Notes: generated by a model not told the origin, from the sequence alone. Numbered from the stretch's first letter, positions 1 through 7,234 are shown. The stretch is 29,319 nucleotides of DNA from an uncultured Collinsella sp. (GCA_959023295.1 CAUFBM010000022.1:1-29319); one strand, 5' to 3'. A program made the numbers and translations.

Positions 1-188
1 AGGCCACCATCGGCCGCATCGGCGACGACAAGGTGTTCTACCTGATGAGCCGCGGCATCTCGGAGGAAGAGGCCCGCACCATGATCGTCAACGGCTTTGC
101 CAACCCGGTCTCCAAGGAGCTGCCGCTTGAGTACGCCGTCGAGATGAACAACCTGATCAAGCTCGAGATGGAAGGAGCGATCGGATAA
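1..188 (+). CDS. sufB: SufB, C-terminal fragment (Fe-S cluster scaffold)
   Basis: This is the last 61 codons of a gene cut by the left window edge; the reading frame begins at base 3. The visible end contains DDKVFYLMSRGISEEEARTM and a tail resembling the conserved SufB C-terminus (GFANPV..ELPLEYAVEMNNLI). SufB is the scaffold subunit of the cytoplasmic SufBCD complex, on which [4Fe-4S] clusters are assembled. Its TAA stop overlaps the sufD ATG (TAATG), so the two are translationally coupled. The family assignment rests on this short tail plus the adjacent sufD, sufS and sufU. sufC, if present, must lie to the left. Confidence 0.9.
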   Translation, partial: ATIGRIGDDKVFYLMSRGISEEEARTMIVNGFANPVSKELPLEYAVEMNNLIKLEMEGAIG

Positions 189-1459
189 TGAAACAGGAAA
201 CCAACACCGCTGCTACCACGCTCGAGCAGGTCAACGCGATGCCGGCCGCCACCTGGGGTTGGCTGCGCATGAACCAGACCAAGCTTGAGCTTTCTGACGA
301 ACTCACCGTCGCTCCTGCCGAGGCCGTCGAGGTCGAGGGGCTGGACGAGCAGTTCCGCGGCGCTGCCGACGCGTTTAATGCCACCATGGACGCCATGGCC
401 GAGCGCTTCCCCGAGCGCCGCGCCTCCGCCCCCGGCGACGCCGCCGACCGCGCCCGCATCACGCCCGAGACCGAGCTCGACGTGCCCGCCACCTCCGTCT
501 ACCAGGCCGGCGCCATCAAGCTCGAGGAGGAACTCTCCCCCGCTGAAGCCTTCGAAACCGGCATGGGCGAGGCTGCCTACACCTACCTGGCCGACCACGC
601 CACCAAGCGCGTCGTCATCGATGTGCCCGCATACAAGCACGCCACGGTTACCGTGCGCGTGAGTGGCGTCGACGCCGCCGCGGCCATCGCTGCCATCGAC
701 GTCGTCGCCCGCCCGCAGGCAACGCTCGACCTGCAGATCGCCCTGGACTCCCCCGTTGCCGGCGAAGGTGCCGTGGGCTCCGCGCTGCGGGTGTGCGCTC
801 ACGAGTACGCCACCGTCAACGTGACCTGCACGCAGACGCTCGACGACAGCTGGATCGCACTCGATGACACCGGCCTGTTCCTGGACGAGGGCGCGCGCGT
901 CAATGTGCAGCACACCGTCCTGGGTGCCGGCGCCAGCGCCACCGGCCTTGCCGGCGACCTGCTGGGCGACACCGCCAAGGTGACCATCGATACCGATTAC
1001 CTGGGTGCCCGCGAACAGGTGCGCGACTTTAACTACGAGCTGCGCCACCGCGGTCGTAAGACCGAGTGCGAGATCGACGCCAATGGCGTGCTGACCGGCA
1101 CGTCCAAGAAGGTCTACCGCGGCACCATCGACCTCGTGCACGGCTGCAAGGGCGCCGTCGGTACCGAGCGCGAGACGGTGCTCTTGGCCAACAAGGGCGT
1201 CGACAACAAAACCGTTCCCGTCATCCTCTGCGACGAGGACGACGTCGCCGGCAACCACGGCGCCACCATCGGCCACGTCCGCGACGAGCAGCTGTTCTAT
1301 CTCGCCTGCCGCGGCCTTGACCAAAACGCCGCCGAGGACCTGTTCATCCGCGCCAAGCTGGAGGACGCCGCGCTTTCCGCGACCGACGAGCGCACCCGAG
1401 CCGCCGTCGTCCGCCTGGGCAATAACTTGATCGATAACTTTGAGGAGGAGCTCGCATGA
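188..1459 (+). CDS. sufD: SufD, Fe-S cluster assembly scaffold partner
   Basis: The 423-residue protein belongs to the SufB/SufD beta-helix family; SufD pairs with SufB and SufC and is needed for iron acquisition during cluster assembly. The N-terminal 150 residues are variable. The beta-helical core follows, and its C-terminal third carries the family hallmarks: RDFNYELRHRGRKTECEI, GTSKKVYRGTI, and NHGATIG with the conserved histidine, then the LFYLACRGL region equivalent to SRGIS in SufB. The start ATG overlaps the sufB stop and the TGA stop overlaps the sufS start (ATGA), so this is a tightly coupled operon. Length is normal for SufD. SufB is excluded because the full SufB tail lies just upstream. 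Confidence 0.93.
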   Translation: MKQETNTAATTLEQVNAMPAATWGWLRMNQTKLELSDELTVAPAEAVEVEGLDEQFRGAADAFNATMDAMAERFPERRASAPGDAADRARITPETELDVPATSVYQAGAIKLEEELSPAEAFETGMGEAAYTYLADHATKRVVIDVPAYKHATVTVRVSGVDAAAAIAAIDVVARPQATLDLQIALDSPVAGEGAVGSALRVCAHEYATVNVTCTQTLDDSWIALDDTGLFLDEGARVNVQHTVLGAGASATGLAGDLLGDTAKVTIDTDYLGAREQVRDFNYELRHRGRKTECEIDANGVLTGTSKKVYRGTIDLVHGCKGAVGTERETVLLANKGVDNKTVPVILCDEDDVAGNHGATIGHVRDEQLFYLACRGLDQNAAEDLFIRAKLEDAALSATDERTRAAVVRLGNNLIDNFEEELA

Positions 1460-2781
1460 TCGACACCGAGCACGTTAAATGCGACACCTGTACCGCACCG
1501 GAGCCTATGGAGCTCGACGCCAGCGACGAGGCCTCGCGCGGCTGGCCTACCGTCGACATCGAGACCAATCCCTACAAGGCGCAGTTCCCGCTGTTCCAGC
1601 AACACCCCGAGATCGCCTTCCTCGATAGTGCCGCCACCGCGCAGCGTCCCGCCTGCGTGCTCGACGCCGAACGCGACTTCTACCAGCGCATGAACGCCAA
1701 CCCCCTGCGCGGCCTGTACTCACTGTCCGTCGAGGCCACCGAGGCCATCGCGAAGGTGCGCCAGCAGATAGCCGACCTCATCGGCGCCCCTCAGGCCAAC
1801 GAGGTCGTCTTTACCCGCAACACGAGCGAGTCGCTCAACCTGGTCGCCAAGAGCTTTGCGCCCACGGTGCTGGAGCCCGGCGACGAGGTCGTCATCACCA
1901 TCATGGAGCACCACTCCAACCTGATCCCGTGGCAGCAGGTCTGCCGCGAGACCGGCGCCAAGCTCGTCTACCTCTACCCCACCAAGACCGGTCAGCTCAC
2001 CACCGAGGAGGTTCTGTCCAAGGTGGGCCCCAAGACCAAGATCCTGGCCGTGGGTCAGGTCTCCAACGTCCTGGGCGTCGAGAACCCGGTCAAGAATCTC
2101 GGCAAGCTCGTGCACAAGTACGGCGGCTATCTGGTCGTCGACGGCGCACAGTCGCTGCCGCACATGCCGGTCAACGTGGCCGATCTGGGCGCCGACTTCT
2201 TTGCCTTTAGCGCACACAAGGCCATGGGCCCCATGGGCATCGGCGTGCTGTGGGGAAAGATGGACCTGCTCAACGCCATGCCGCCCATGCTTACCGGCGG
2301 CGAGATGATTGATTCGGTCACCGAGCAGGACGCCGTCTGGGCGCCCGTCCCCGAGAAGTTCGAGGCCGGCACGCAGGACGCCGCCGGCATCTTCGCCACG
2401 GGCGCGGCGCTTGACTACTTGGTCAACACGGTGGGCTACGAAAACATCCAGGCACGCGAGCAGGCACTCGTCCACTACCTGATGGGCGAGCTCATGCAGC
2501 TCGACTTTGTCCAGATCATCGGCTCCATCTATTGGGACAACCACCACGGCGTTGTGAGCTTTAACGTCCGCGGCATCCACCCGCACGATGTCGCGAGCAT
2601 CATGGACATGGACGGCGTTTGCATCCGTGCCGGTCACCACTGTGCACAGCCGCTGCTCACCTGGCTGGGCGTCGAGAACCTCGCCTGCTGCCGCGCCAGC
2701 GTGGCCTTCTACAACGACAAGGCCGATATCGACAAATTCATCGCCGGTCTGCATCACGTTTGGAGCACGTTCAATGGGTAA
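1456..2781 (+). CDS. sufS: SufS-type cysteine desulfurase
   Basis: A PLP enzyme of the SufS/CsdA class (group II cysteine desulfurase) that converts cysteine to alanine and holds the sulfur as a persulfide. Visible features: the fold start FLDSAATAQRP, the PLP-binding lysine in FSAHKAMGPMGIG (K255), and the active-site cysteine in RAGHHCAQP (C396) on the short group II loop. At 441 residues it is longer than the usual ~405. The extra part is a 35-40 residue N-terminal extension holding a CxxC pair (C9, C12). The start is supported by GAGGAGG seven bases upstream inside the end of sufD. SufU follows with an 8-base overlap, which suits SufS-to-SufU sulfur transfer. Confidence 0.95.
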   Translation: MIDTEHVKCDTCTAPEPMELDASDEASRGWPTVDIETNPYKAQFPLFQQHPEIAFLDSAATAQRPACVLDAERDFYQRMNANPLRGLYSLSVEATEAIAKVRQQIADLIGAPQANEVVFTRNTSESLNLVAKSFAPTVLEPGDEVVITIMEHHSNLIPWQQVCRETGAKLVYLYPTKTGQLTTEEVLSKVGPKTKILAVGQVSNVLGVENPVKNLGKLVHKYGGYLVVDGAQSLPHMPVNVADLGADFFAFSAHKAMGPMGIGVLWGKMDLLNAMPPMLTGGEMIDSVTEQDAVWAPVPEKFEAGTQDAAGIFATGAALDYLVNTVGYENIQAREQALVHYLMGELMQLDFVQIIGSIYWDNHHGVVSFNVRGIHPHDVASIMDMDGVCIRAGHHCAQPLLTWLGVENLACCRASVAFYNDKADIDKFIAGLHHVWSTFNG

Positions 2782-3208
2782 CCTCTACACCTCTACCACG
2801 TTTATGGAGCACAACTCGCACCCCGACTACAAGTACGAGATGGACGCCCCCACGCACGAGCACGACGGCATCAACCCCAGCTGCGGCGACGAGCTCACTC
2901 TGCAGCTGCGTGTCGAGAACGGCGTGATCGAGGAGGCCTCCTTTACCGGTCACGGCTGCGCCATCAGCCAGGCCAGCGCCGACATCATGGCCGACCTCAT
3001 CACCGGCGAGACGGTCGAGGAAGCACGTCGCTTGGCGGGGCTTTTCCTCGCCATGATCCGCGGCGAGCAGCTCTCCGAGGAGGACCTGGAAGATCTGGAC
3101 GAGGCCGCCCAGCTCCAGGACATCTCGCACATGCCCGCCCGCGTTAAATGCGCCGAGTTAGCCTGGCGCACCCTCGACGGCATGCTCACCGGACAAAATA
3201 ATCAGTAA
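2774..3208 (+). CDS. sufU: SufU, zinc-dependent sulfurtransferase partner of SufS
   Basis: A 144-residue protein of the IscU/SufU fold. SufU of Gram-positive bacteria takes the persulfide from SufS at a zinc site and passes it to SufBCD. The ligand set is present: C37 and D39 (NPSCGDE), C62 (GHGCAISQAS) and C126 (RVKCAELAW). The SufU-specific insertion between the second and third cysteines (about residues 80-115, with LSEEDLEDLDEA) separates it from classical IscU. The start lies inside the sufS end with GGAG nine bases upstream. It is the last gene of the suf operon and is followed by a strong terminator. Confidence 0.95.
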   Translation: MGNLYTSTTFMEHNSHPDYKYEMDAPTHEHDGINPSCGDELTLQLRVENGVIEEASFTGHGCAISQASADIMADLITGETVEEARRLAGLFLAMIRGEQLSEEDLEDLDEAAQLQDISHMPARVKCAELAWRTLDGMLTGQNNQ

Positions 3209-3237
3209 TATTTGTCTCAAATCTGAAGAATTCTGTT

Positions 3238-3280
3238 GGCCGAATCGCTTAACTTTCGCGATTCGGCCATTTTCTTTTCT
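3238..3280 (+). terminator. Intrinsic terminator of the suf operon
   Basis: A perfect 11-bp stem (GGCCGAATCGC at 3238-3248 with GCGATTCGGCC at 3258-3268) and a 9-base loop are followed by a T-rich tail. It sits 30 bases after the sufU stop. The minus-strand gene that ends at 3285 could also run into this hairpin, but the T tract suits only the plus strand. Confidence 0.88.
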
Positions 3281-3284
3281 GCCT

Positions 3285-4094
3285 TTATTTCGAGCCCTCG
3301 GCCTGCGCGTCCACCTGCGCATAAGCACGCACAATACGAGAGACGGTACTTTTGCCAATCCCGGTATAGCGCTCAATCTGGCGCACCGTGAAACCGGCAT
3401 CGTGTAATCCAACAATAACGGTATCGCGCCGCGCCGGCGGCGCAGCTTTAACCCCGCGGAGCGGAACCCCGAGCCCCTTCGCCAACTTGTCGGCAAAGGC
3501 GTGGCGTTCCCACTCCGTCTCTTTCATATCGCGCAGCGTTGGCTCGCCGCCCTCGGGCGTCGAAAGCGAATGGGCAATAAAGCCCTCGGCAGAATCAAAA
3601 AGCTCAAGCACGTAAGAAGGATCGGAAAATCCCCTCGTGGCATCTGCCGCATCACTGTCGTAAGCGCGCAGATGCTCCGCAAAGCTGCTCCAGGGATAAC
3701 GCTCGATTAGGCTAACGCCCGCCTCCTGCGGATCGGCGTGTACAGAGCGAATAGCCTCCATCACCTGCCAGTCGGTATCGAGCGAGCGGCGCTCAAAACG
3801 CTCACGAAATAGGCAGCCCGCGCGCCCGGTACGCTTATTGAACCGACGAGCATACGTCAGCAGCAGCCGCTGCATGGCTGCGCTCATTTTGTCCTCGTAA
3901 TCCAAAAGCACCAGATCCACGTAGTCGCTCATGAGACACCACGCCACAATCGTCACCTGGGCATCGCAGCAGCACTCGCGCATCAGACCCAAAAACTCCC
4001 AGCGGTCCTCGTCACTCTCAAAGATCAGCTGCCCGCCCATACCGCGGACACAAACATGGTAAAAACCGGTGATCGTTTTCCAAACGCGCTGCAC
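3285..4094 (-). CDS. RAYT/Y1 transposase-like protein with degenerate HUH motif and C-terminal HTH
   Basis: The 269-residue protein follows the layout of REP-associated tyrosine (Y1, IS200-like) transposases. Residues 10-95 match the transposase core: GFYHVCVRGMGGQLIFESDE, VAWCLM, then a helix with the candidate tyrosine Y81 (TYARRFNKR) and GCLFRERF. The HUH metal-binding motif, normally N-H-x-H-L, reads S-D-Y-V-D-L at 56-61, so both catalytic histidines are replaced (Y58, D60). A helix-turn-helix lies near 230-258 (GFTVRQIERYTGIGKSTV). The start is a GTG with AGGGAG six bases upstream. The frame is open for the full family length, so the protein may be kept as a DNA-binding or regulatory protein (inference). 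A related broken gene lies at 18708-19466. Confidence 0.75.
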   Translation of the reverse strand: MQRVWKTITGFYHVCVRGMGGQLIFESDEDRWEFLGLMRECCCDAQVTIVAWCLMSDYVDLVLLDYEDKMSAAMQRLLLTYARRFNKRTGRAGCLFRERFERRSLDTDWQVMEAIRSVHADPQEAGVSLIERYPWSSFAEHLRAYDSDAADATRGFSDPSYVLELFDSAEGFIAHSLSTPEGGEPTLRDMKETEWERHAFADKLAKGLGVPLRGVKAAPPARRDTVIVGLHDAGFTVRQIERYTGIGKSTVSRIVRAYAQVDAQAEGSK

Positions 4095-4487
4095 GGCGCT
4101 CCCTTCGCCGGGATCTGCTTACCATCCAATACATCACGATTGAAACGTGCCATCAAAACATTCACGCAAAATGGCACCCGTCGACGGTAAAAGGCGGCAA
4201 ACCGACGGCGAACGGCTACATTTCAACAGGTCAGGCAACGCTGTCTTGCCAAAAAGCTTGACCAGAACCGACCCCCTTCAACGGACCGCACAACACCAAA
4301 CGGTCTGGTTAAATCGTTTCAATTGAAAGTTCCACGCTTCTCGCTACGAAAACTGAGCCGTTCGCCGAATATTCCGTGCATTTCGCGGTATTATAAGGGC
4401 TGCATGTCATGTCCCTTTCGAAGGGTCGACCGGTAAACGCCAGCCACGACCCCCAGACGGGACGCCAACACGATAGAGAGGAGAGGC
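4095..4487. other. Divergent intergenic region with small palindromes
   Basis: About 390 bases between the start of the RAYT-like gene (minus) and the NifU-like gene (plus), with no convincing coding frame. It holds a 7-bp inverted repeat, GTGCCAT at 4147-4153 with ATGGCAC at 4171-4177. An imperfect inverted repeat pairs 4261-4270 with 4301-4309. A perfect 12-base palindrome TTTCAATTGAAA lies at 4317-4328. An AT-rich stretch around 4389-4396 (TATTATAA) could be the -10 of the NifU-like gene, but no good -35 is seen. The palindrome could be an operator; this is inference only. Confidence 0.4.
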
Positions 4488-5222
4488 ATGCAGTACTCAC
4501 AGGAAGTGGAGAACATGTGCCCCGTTGCCAAGGGTGCATACCACGGCCCCGCACCCATCCCCGAGGAGGGCAAGTGGGTCCAGGCTAAGGAGATTTCCGA
4601 CATCTCCGGTCTTACGCACGGTGTGGGTTGGTGCGCACCTCAGCAGGGCGCCTGCAAGCTCACGCTGAACGTCAAGGACGGCATCATCGAGGAGGCCCTC
4701 GTTGAGACCATCGGCTGCTCGGGCATGACCCACTCTGCCGCCATGGCTTCCGAGATCCTTCCCGGTAAGACCATCCTCGAGGCCCTCAACACCGACCTCG
4801 TCTGCGACGCCATCAACGTTGCTATGCGCGAGATCTTCCTGCAGATCGTTTACGGCCGCAGCCAGACCGCGTTCTCCGAGGGCGGCCTGCCCGTGGGCGC
4901 CTCCCTCGACGACCTCGGCAAGGGCCTTCGCTCTCAGGTCGGCACCATGTTCGGCACCAAGGCCAAGGGCGCTCGTTACCTCGAGCTCGCCCAGGGCTAC
5001 GTCACCCGCATGGCTCTCAACGACAAGAACGAGATCATCGCGTTCGAGTTCCTGAATCTCGGTAAGTTCACCGACGCCGTCAAGGCCGGCAAGACCCCCG
5101 AGGAGGCCATCGCTGGCGCTATGGGCCACTATGGTCAGTGGGAGAACGCTGCCAAGTACATCGACCCGCGCACCGACGAGGAGACTCACTCCGTCGCCAG
5201 CGTGTTCCCGGTTCACGAGTAG
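4488..5222 (+). CDS. NifU/IscU-like iron-sulfur scaffold protein paired with GGGtGRT
   Basis: The 244-residue protein has an IscU-like N-terminal half with cysteines at C49 and C56 (WCAPQQGACKL), C77 (TIGCSGMTHSAAM) and C106, plus an extra C11. Spacing resembles the three-cysteine scaffold pattern, but C49/C56 replace the single first cysteine and the usual aspartate is absent. The C-terminal half (about 130-244) has no motif I recognise. A strong ribosome site, GAGAGGAGAGG, precedes the ATG. The GGGtGRT gene follows after 18 bases. Codon use (many GCT, CGT, GGT) is richer in translation-favoured codons than in neighbouring genes, suggesting high expression. It probably carries or delivers an Fe-S cluster; its partner and substrate are unknown. 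Confidence 0.8.
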   Translation: MQYSQEVENMCPVAKGAYHGPAPIPEEGKWVQAKEISDISGLTHGVGWCAPQQGACKLTLNVKDGIIEEALVETIGCSGMTHSAAMASEILPGKTILEALNTDLVCDAINVAMREIFLQIVYGRSQTAFSEGGLPVGASLDDLGKGLRSQVGTMFGTKAKGARYLELAQGYVTRMALNDKNEIIAFEFLNLGKFTDAVKAGKTPEEAIAGAMGHYGQWENAAKYIDPRTDEETHSVASVFPVHE

Positions 5223-5240
5223 AAAGGGAGGGAAATAACT

Positions 5241-6245
5241 ATGACTGTTACGTTCGAAGGTTACGAGCGCCGCGCTGACAAGATCAACAAGTGCCTCGCC
5301 GACAACGGCATCGCCTCCCTCGAGGAAGCTCTGAAGATCTGCACCGACAAGGGCTTCAACCCGCGTGAGATCGTCAACAACACCCAGTCCATCGCCTTCC
5401 AGAACGCCGAGTGGGCCTACACCCTCGGCTGCGCTCTCGCTGTCAAGCGTGGCGCCAAGACTGCTTCTGAGGCTGCCGCCATCATCGGCGAGGGCATCCA
5501 GGCCTTCACCGTTCCCGGCTCCGTCGCCGAGGACCGCAAGGTCGGTCTGGGCCACGGCAACCTGGGCGCTATGCTGCTCTCCGACGACACCGAGTGCTTC
5601 GCCTTCCTGGCCGGCCACGAGTCCTTCGCTGCCGCTGAGGGCGCTATCGGCCTGGCTCTGAACGCCAACAAGGCTCGTAAGAAGCCGCTGCGCGTTATCC
5701 TCAACGGTCTGGGCAAGGACGCCGCTCAGATCATCGCCCGCATCAACGGCTTCACCTACGTGAAGACCCAGTTCGACTACTTCACGGGCGAGCTCAAGGT
5801 CGTCGAGACCATCCCCTACTCCGATGGTCCCCGCGCCGCCGTCAACTGCTACGGCGCCGATGACGTCCGCGAGGGCGTTGCCATCATGTGGCACGAGAAC
5901 GTCGACATCTCGATCACCGGCAACTCCACCAACCCGACGCGCTTCCAGCACCCCGTCGCTGGTACCTACAAGAAGGAGCGCCTCGAGGCCGGCAAGAAGT
6001 ACTTCTCCGTCGCTTCTGGTGGCGGCACTGGCCGTACCCTGCACCCGGACAACATGGGCGCAGGCCCTGCCTCTTACGGCATGACCGACACCATGGGCCG
6101 TATGCACTCCGACGCCCAGTTCGCCGGTTCTTCCTCCGTGCCTGCGCACGTCGACATGATGGGTCTCATCGGCATGGGCAACAACCCCATGGTCGGTGCC
6201 ACCGTCGCCTGCGCTGTCGCCGTCGAGGAGGCCCTCAAGGCCTAA
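5241..6245 (+). CDS. GGGtGRT family protein (function unknown)
   Basis: A 334-residue protein recognised by SGGGTGRT at about residues 259-266, the sequence that names the GGGtGRT family (PF14057). That family is known mainly from anaerobes. Other glycine-rich stretches are VGLGHGNLGAML and MMGLIGMGNNPMVGATVACA. No transmembrane segment or signal peptide is seen; the protein is probably cytosolic. It follows the NifU-like gene with only 18 bases between them and its own AAAGGGAGG site, then a terminator, so the two form a bicistronic operon. Codon use again suggests high expression. I cannot assign a reaction. The glycine-rich signature could bind a phosphate or nucleotide, which is speculation. 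Confidence 0.82.
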   Translation: MTVTFEGYERRADKINKCLADNGIASLEEALKICTDKGFNPREIVNNTQSIAFQNAEWAYTLGCALAVKRGAKTASEAAAIIGEGIQAFTVPGSVAEDRKVGLGHGNLGAMLLSDDTECFAFLAGHESFAAAEGAIGLALNANKARKKPLRVILNGLGKDAAQIIARINGFTYVKTQFDYFTGELKVVETIPYSDGPRAAVNCYGADDVREGVAIMWHENVDISITGNSTNPTRFQHPVAGTYKKERLEAGKKYFSVASGGGTGRTLHPDNMGAGPASYGMTDTMGRMHSDAQFAGSSSVPAHVDMMGLIGMGNNPMVGATVACAVAVEEALKA

Positions 6246-6280
6246 TCGCGCCCGCGCGATGCTCATATAGTTGAGCTTTA

Positions 6281-6314
6281 GAGCCGCTACCCACCCGGGT
6301 GGCGGCTCTTTTTT
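6281..6314 (+). terminator. Terminator of the NifU-like/GGGtGRT operon
   Basis: A 12-bp stem (GAGCCGCTACCC with GGGTGGCGGCTC, one wobble pair) and a 4-base loop are followed by six T residues, 36 bases past the stop. Confidence 0.92.
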
Positions 6315-6325
6315 GTCCCTCCCTC

Positions 6326-6392
6326 AGTTGCGGTGGAATAGTTCCTAGATAGCCGCCCAGAACCCTCAAACAGGAACTATTCCACCGCAACT
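6326..6392. repeat. Perfect 21-bp inverted repeat with 25-nt loop
   Basis: Bases 6326-6346 are the exact reverse complement of 6372-6392; the inner arm reads GGTGGAATAGTTCCT. There is no T tract on either side, and the preceding operon already has its own terminator, so it is not an ordinary terminator. It could be a mobile palindrome, a protein-binding site or a small hairpin RNA. Confidence 0.85.
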
Positions 6393-6500
6393 TCCAAGCG
6401 ACCCTAACCGGTATACCAGTTGCGATTAAATACAGGTCATCTGACTGCTCCAGAAGCCTTGTAAGCCCCTATTTCAACGCAACGTATTGAAAAGACTAGG

Positions 6501-6668
6501 TTGGGCGTTAAGGTACAGGTAATCGGATCGGGCATCGCGGGCGCATCAGCGGCTCGAGCAGCGCTGGATGCTCCCGAAGCGGCCGCACCGGTGGATATCG
6601 CCCTCCCCCAACATGGCATTGCCACAACAGACACCGAAAGCCTGGGTTCACACTATCGAGCGGACTAA
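6501..6668 (+). pseudogene. Probable remnant of an FAD/NAD-binding oxidoreductase N-terminus
   Basis: A 55-codon frame starting at TTG reads GVKVQVIGSGIAGASAARAA and ends at TAA. The GxGxxG beta-alpha-beta pattern (GSGIAG) is the classic dinucleotide-binding start of flavoproteins such as fumarate-reductase-like enzymes, but the frame stops long before any full domain. No ribosome site is seen. The rest of the 6393-6700 gap shows no gene. A truncated leftover of a lost flavoprotein gene is the simplest reading; a chance frame in GC-rich DNA is possible. Confidence 0.3.
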
Positions 6669-6714
6669 ATCGATTCTCACTTTGAGTTTGATCACAACTT
6701 CTCAACATGCATCG

Positions 6715-6760
6715 AGCCCCGTAAGCAGGATTCCCCCAAGGAGAACACGCTTACGGGGCT
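6715..6760. repeat. Hairpin-forming inverted repeat
   Basis: A perfect 12-bp stem, AGCCCCGTAAGC (6715-6726) with GCTTACGGGGCT (6749-6760), and a 22-base loop. It is followed only by TTTAACCG, so terminator function on the plus strand is possible but weak. It may have been the terminator of the decayed gene just upstream. Confidence 0.6.
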
Positions 6761-6843
6761 TTAACCGTGTTTTCTCTAAGGGAATCACGGTGCAGATTAC
6801 TCAGCTCCGCGCCCTATCGGGTTCGACCCCATGCGAGGTCAAC

Positions 6844-6871
6844 AAAAAAGCGACCAGCCTGAGCCAGTCGC
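6844..6871 (-). terminator. Terminator of the tRNA-His/Lys/Lys operon
   Basis: On the minus strand a 9-bp stem (GCGACTGGC with GCTGGTCGC, two G-U pairs) and a 4-base loop are followed by six T residues. It lies 17 bases past the last tRNA. Confidence 0.85.
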
Positions 6872-6887
6872 CTTAACAATCTTTGGG

Positions 6888-6960
6888 TGGGCCGTCAGGG
6901 GTTCGAACCCTGGACCTTGGGATTAAGAGTCCCCTGCTCTACCAACTGAGCTAACGACCC
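6888..6960 (-). tRNA. tRNA-Lys (anticodon CTT), CCA not encoded
   Basis: A full cloverleaf: acceptor GGGTCGT/ACGGCCC, D arm with AGTTGGTA, anticodon loop CTCTTAA (CTT, reads AAG), T arm CAGGG-TTCGAAC-CCCTG, discriminator A. The next three bases are CCC, so the 3' CCA must be added enzymatically. It is the last gene of the three-tRNA operon. Its body is nearly identical to the upstream tRNA-Lys. Confidence 0.95.
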
Positions 6961-6964
6961 AAAG

Positions 6965-6990
6965 CTAAAGTCCGTTATGGCGGACTTTAG
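6965..6990 (-). other. Hairpin between the two tRNA-Lys genes
   Basis: A perfect 10-bp stem CTAAAGTCCG/CGGACTTTAG with a 6-base loop lies in the spacer between the tandem tRNA-Lys genes. It lacks a T run, so it is more likely a processing or stability element of the polycistronic tRNA precursor than a terminator. Confidence 0.55.
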
Positions 6991-7003
6991 AGGAGATATC
7001 GTG

Positions 7004-7079
7004 TGGTGGGCCGTCAGGGGGTCGAACCCTGGACCTTGGGATTAAGAGTCCCCTGCTCTACCAACTGAGCTAACGACCC
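7004..7079 (-). tRNA. tRNA-Lys (anticodon CTT), CCA encoded
   Basis: Same cloverleaf and anticodon CTT as the tRNA at 6888-6960, except that the T loop is TTCGACC rather than TTCGAAC and the genomic 3' end reads ACCA. It is the middle gene of the operon. Confidence 0.95.
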
Positions 7080-7101
7080 GATATCAACACGAAGCAAGAA
7101 C

Positions 7102-7179
7102 TGGGGTGGGTAAAGGGACTCGAACCCTCGACCTACGGGACCACAACCCGTCGCTCTAGCCAACTGAGCTACACCCACC
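7102..7179 (-). tRNA. tRNA-His (anticodon GTG), CCA encoded
   Basis: Anticodon loop with GTG, acceptor GTGGGTG/TACCCAC, and the extra G at position -1 (base 7179) opposite discriminator C, the identity mark of tRNA-His. CCA is encoded at 7102-7104. It is the first gene of the operon, downstream of the promoter at 7206-7234. Confidence 0.95.
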
Positions 7180-7205
7180 GTGTCCTGTGCGCTTCGCGCT
7201 CGACT

Positions 7206-7234
7206 ATTATTGCAAGGAACGCCATGCGATGCAA
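7206..7234 (-). promoter_or_regulatory. Sigma-70-type promoter of the tRNA-His/Lys/Lys operon
   Basis: On the minus strand TTGCAT (-35), a 17-base spacer and AATAAT (-10, one mismatch to TATAAT) lie about 27 bases upstream of the tRNA-His 5' end, the right place for a short leader trimmed by RNase P. Confidence 0.65.

Noticed and set aside
38..1324. A 428-codon minus-strand frame opposite sufB/sufD, and a similar one opposite sufS (1720-2757)
   Set aside because: Antisense artefacts; the plus-strand genes have motifs, overlaps and ribosome sites.
4497..6266. A 589-codon open frame on the minus strand
   Set aside because: It lies exactly antisense to the NifU-like and GGGtGRT genes, has no recognisable domain, and has Ala/Val/Gly/Asp-rich composition typical of the complement of GC-rich genes.
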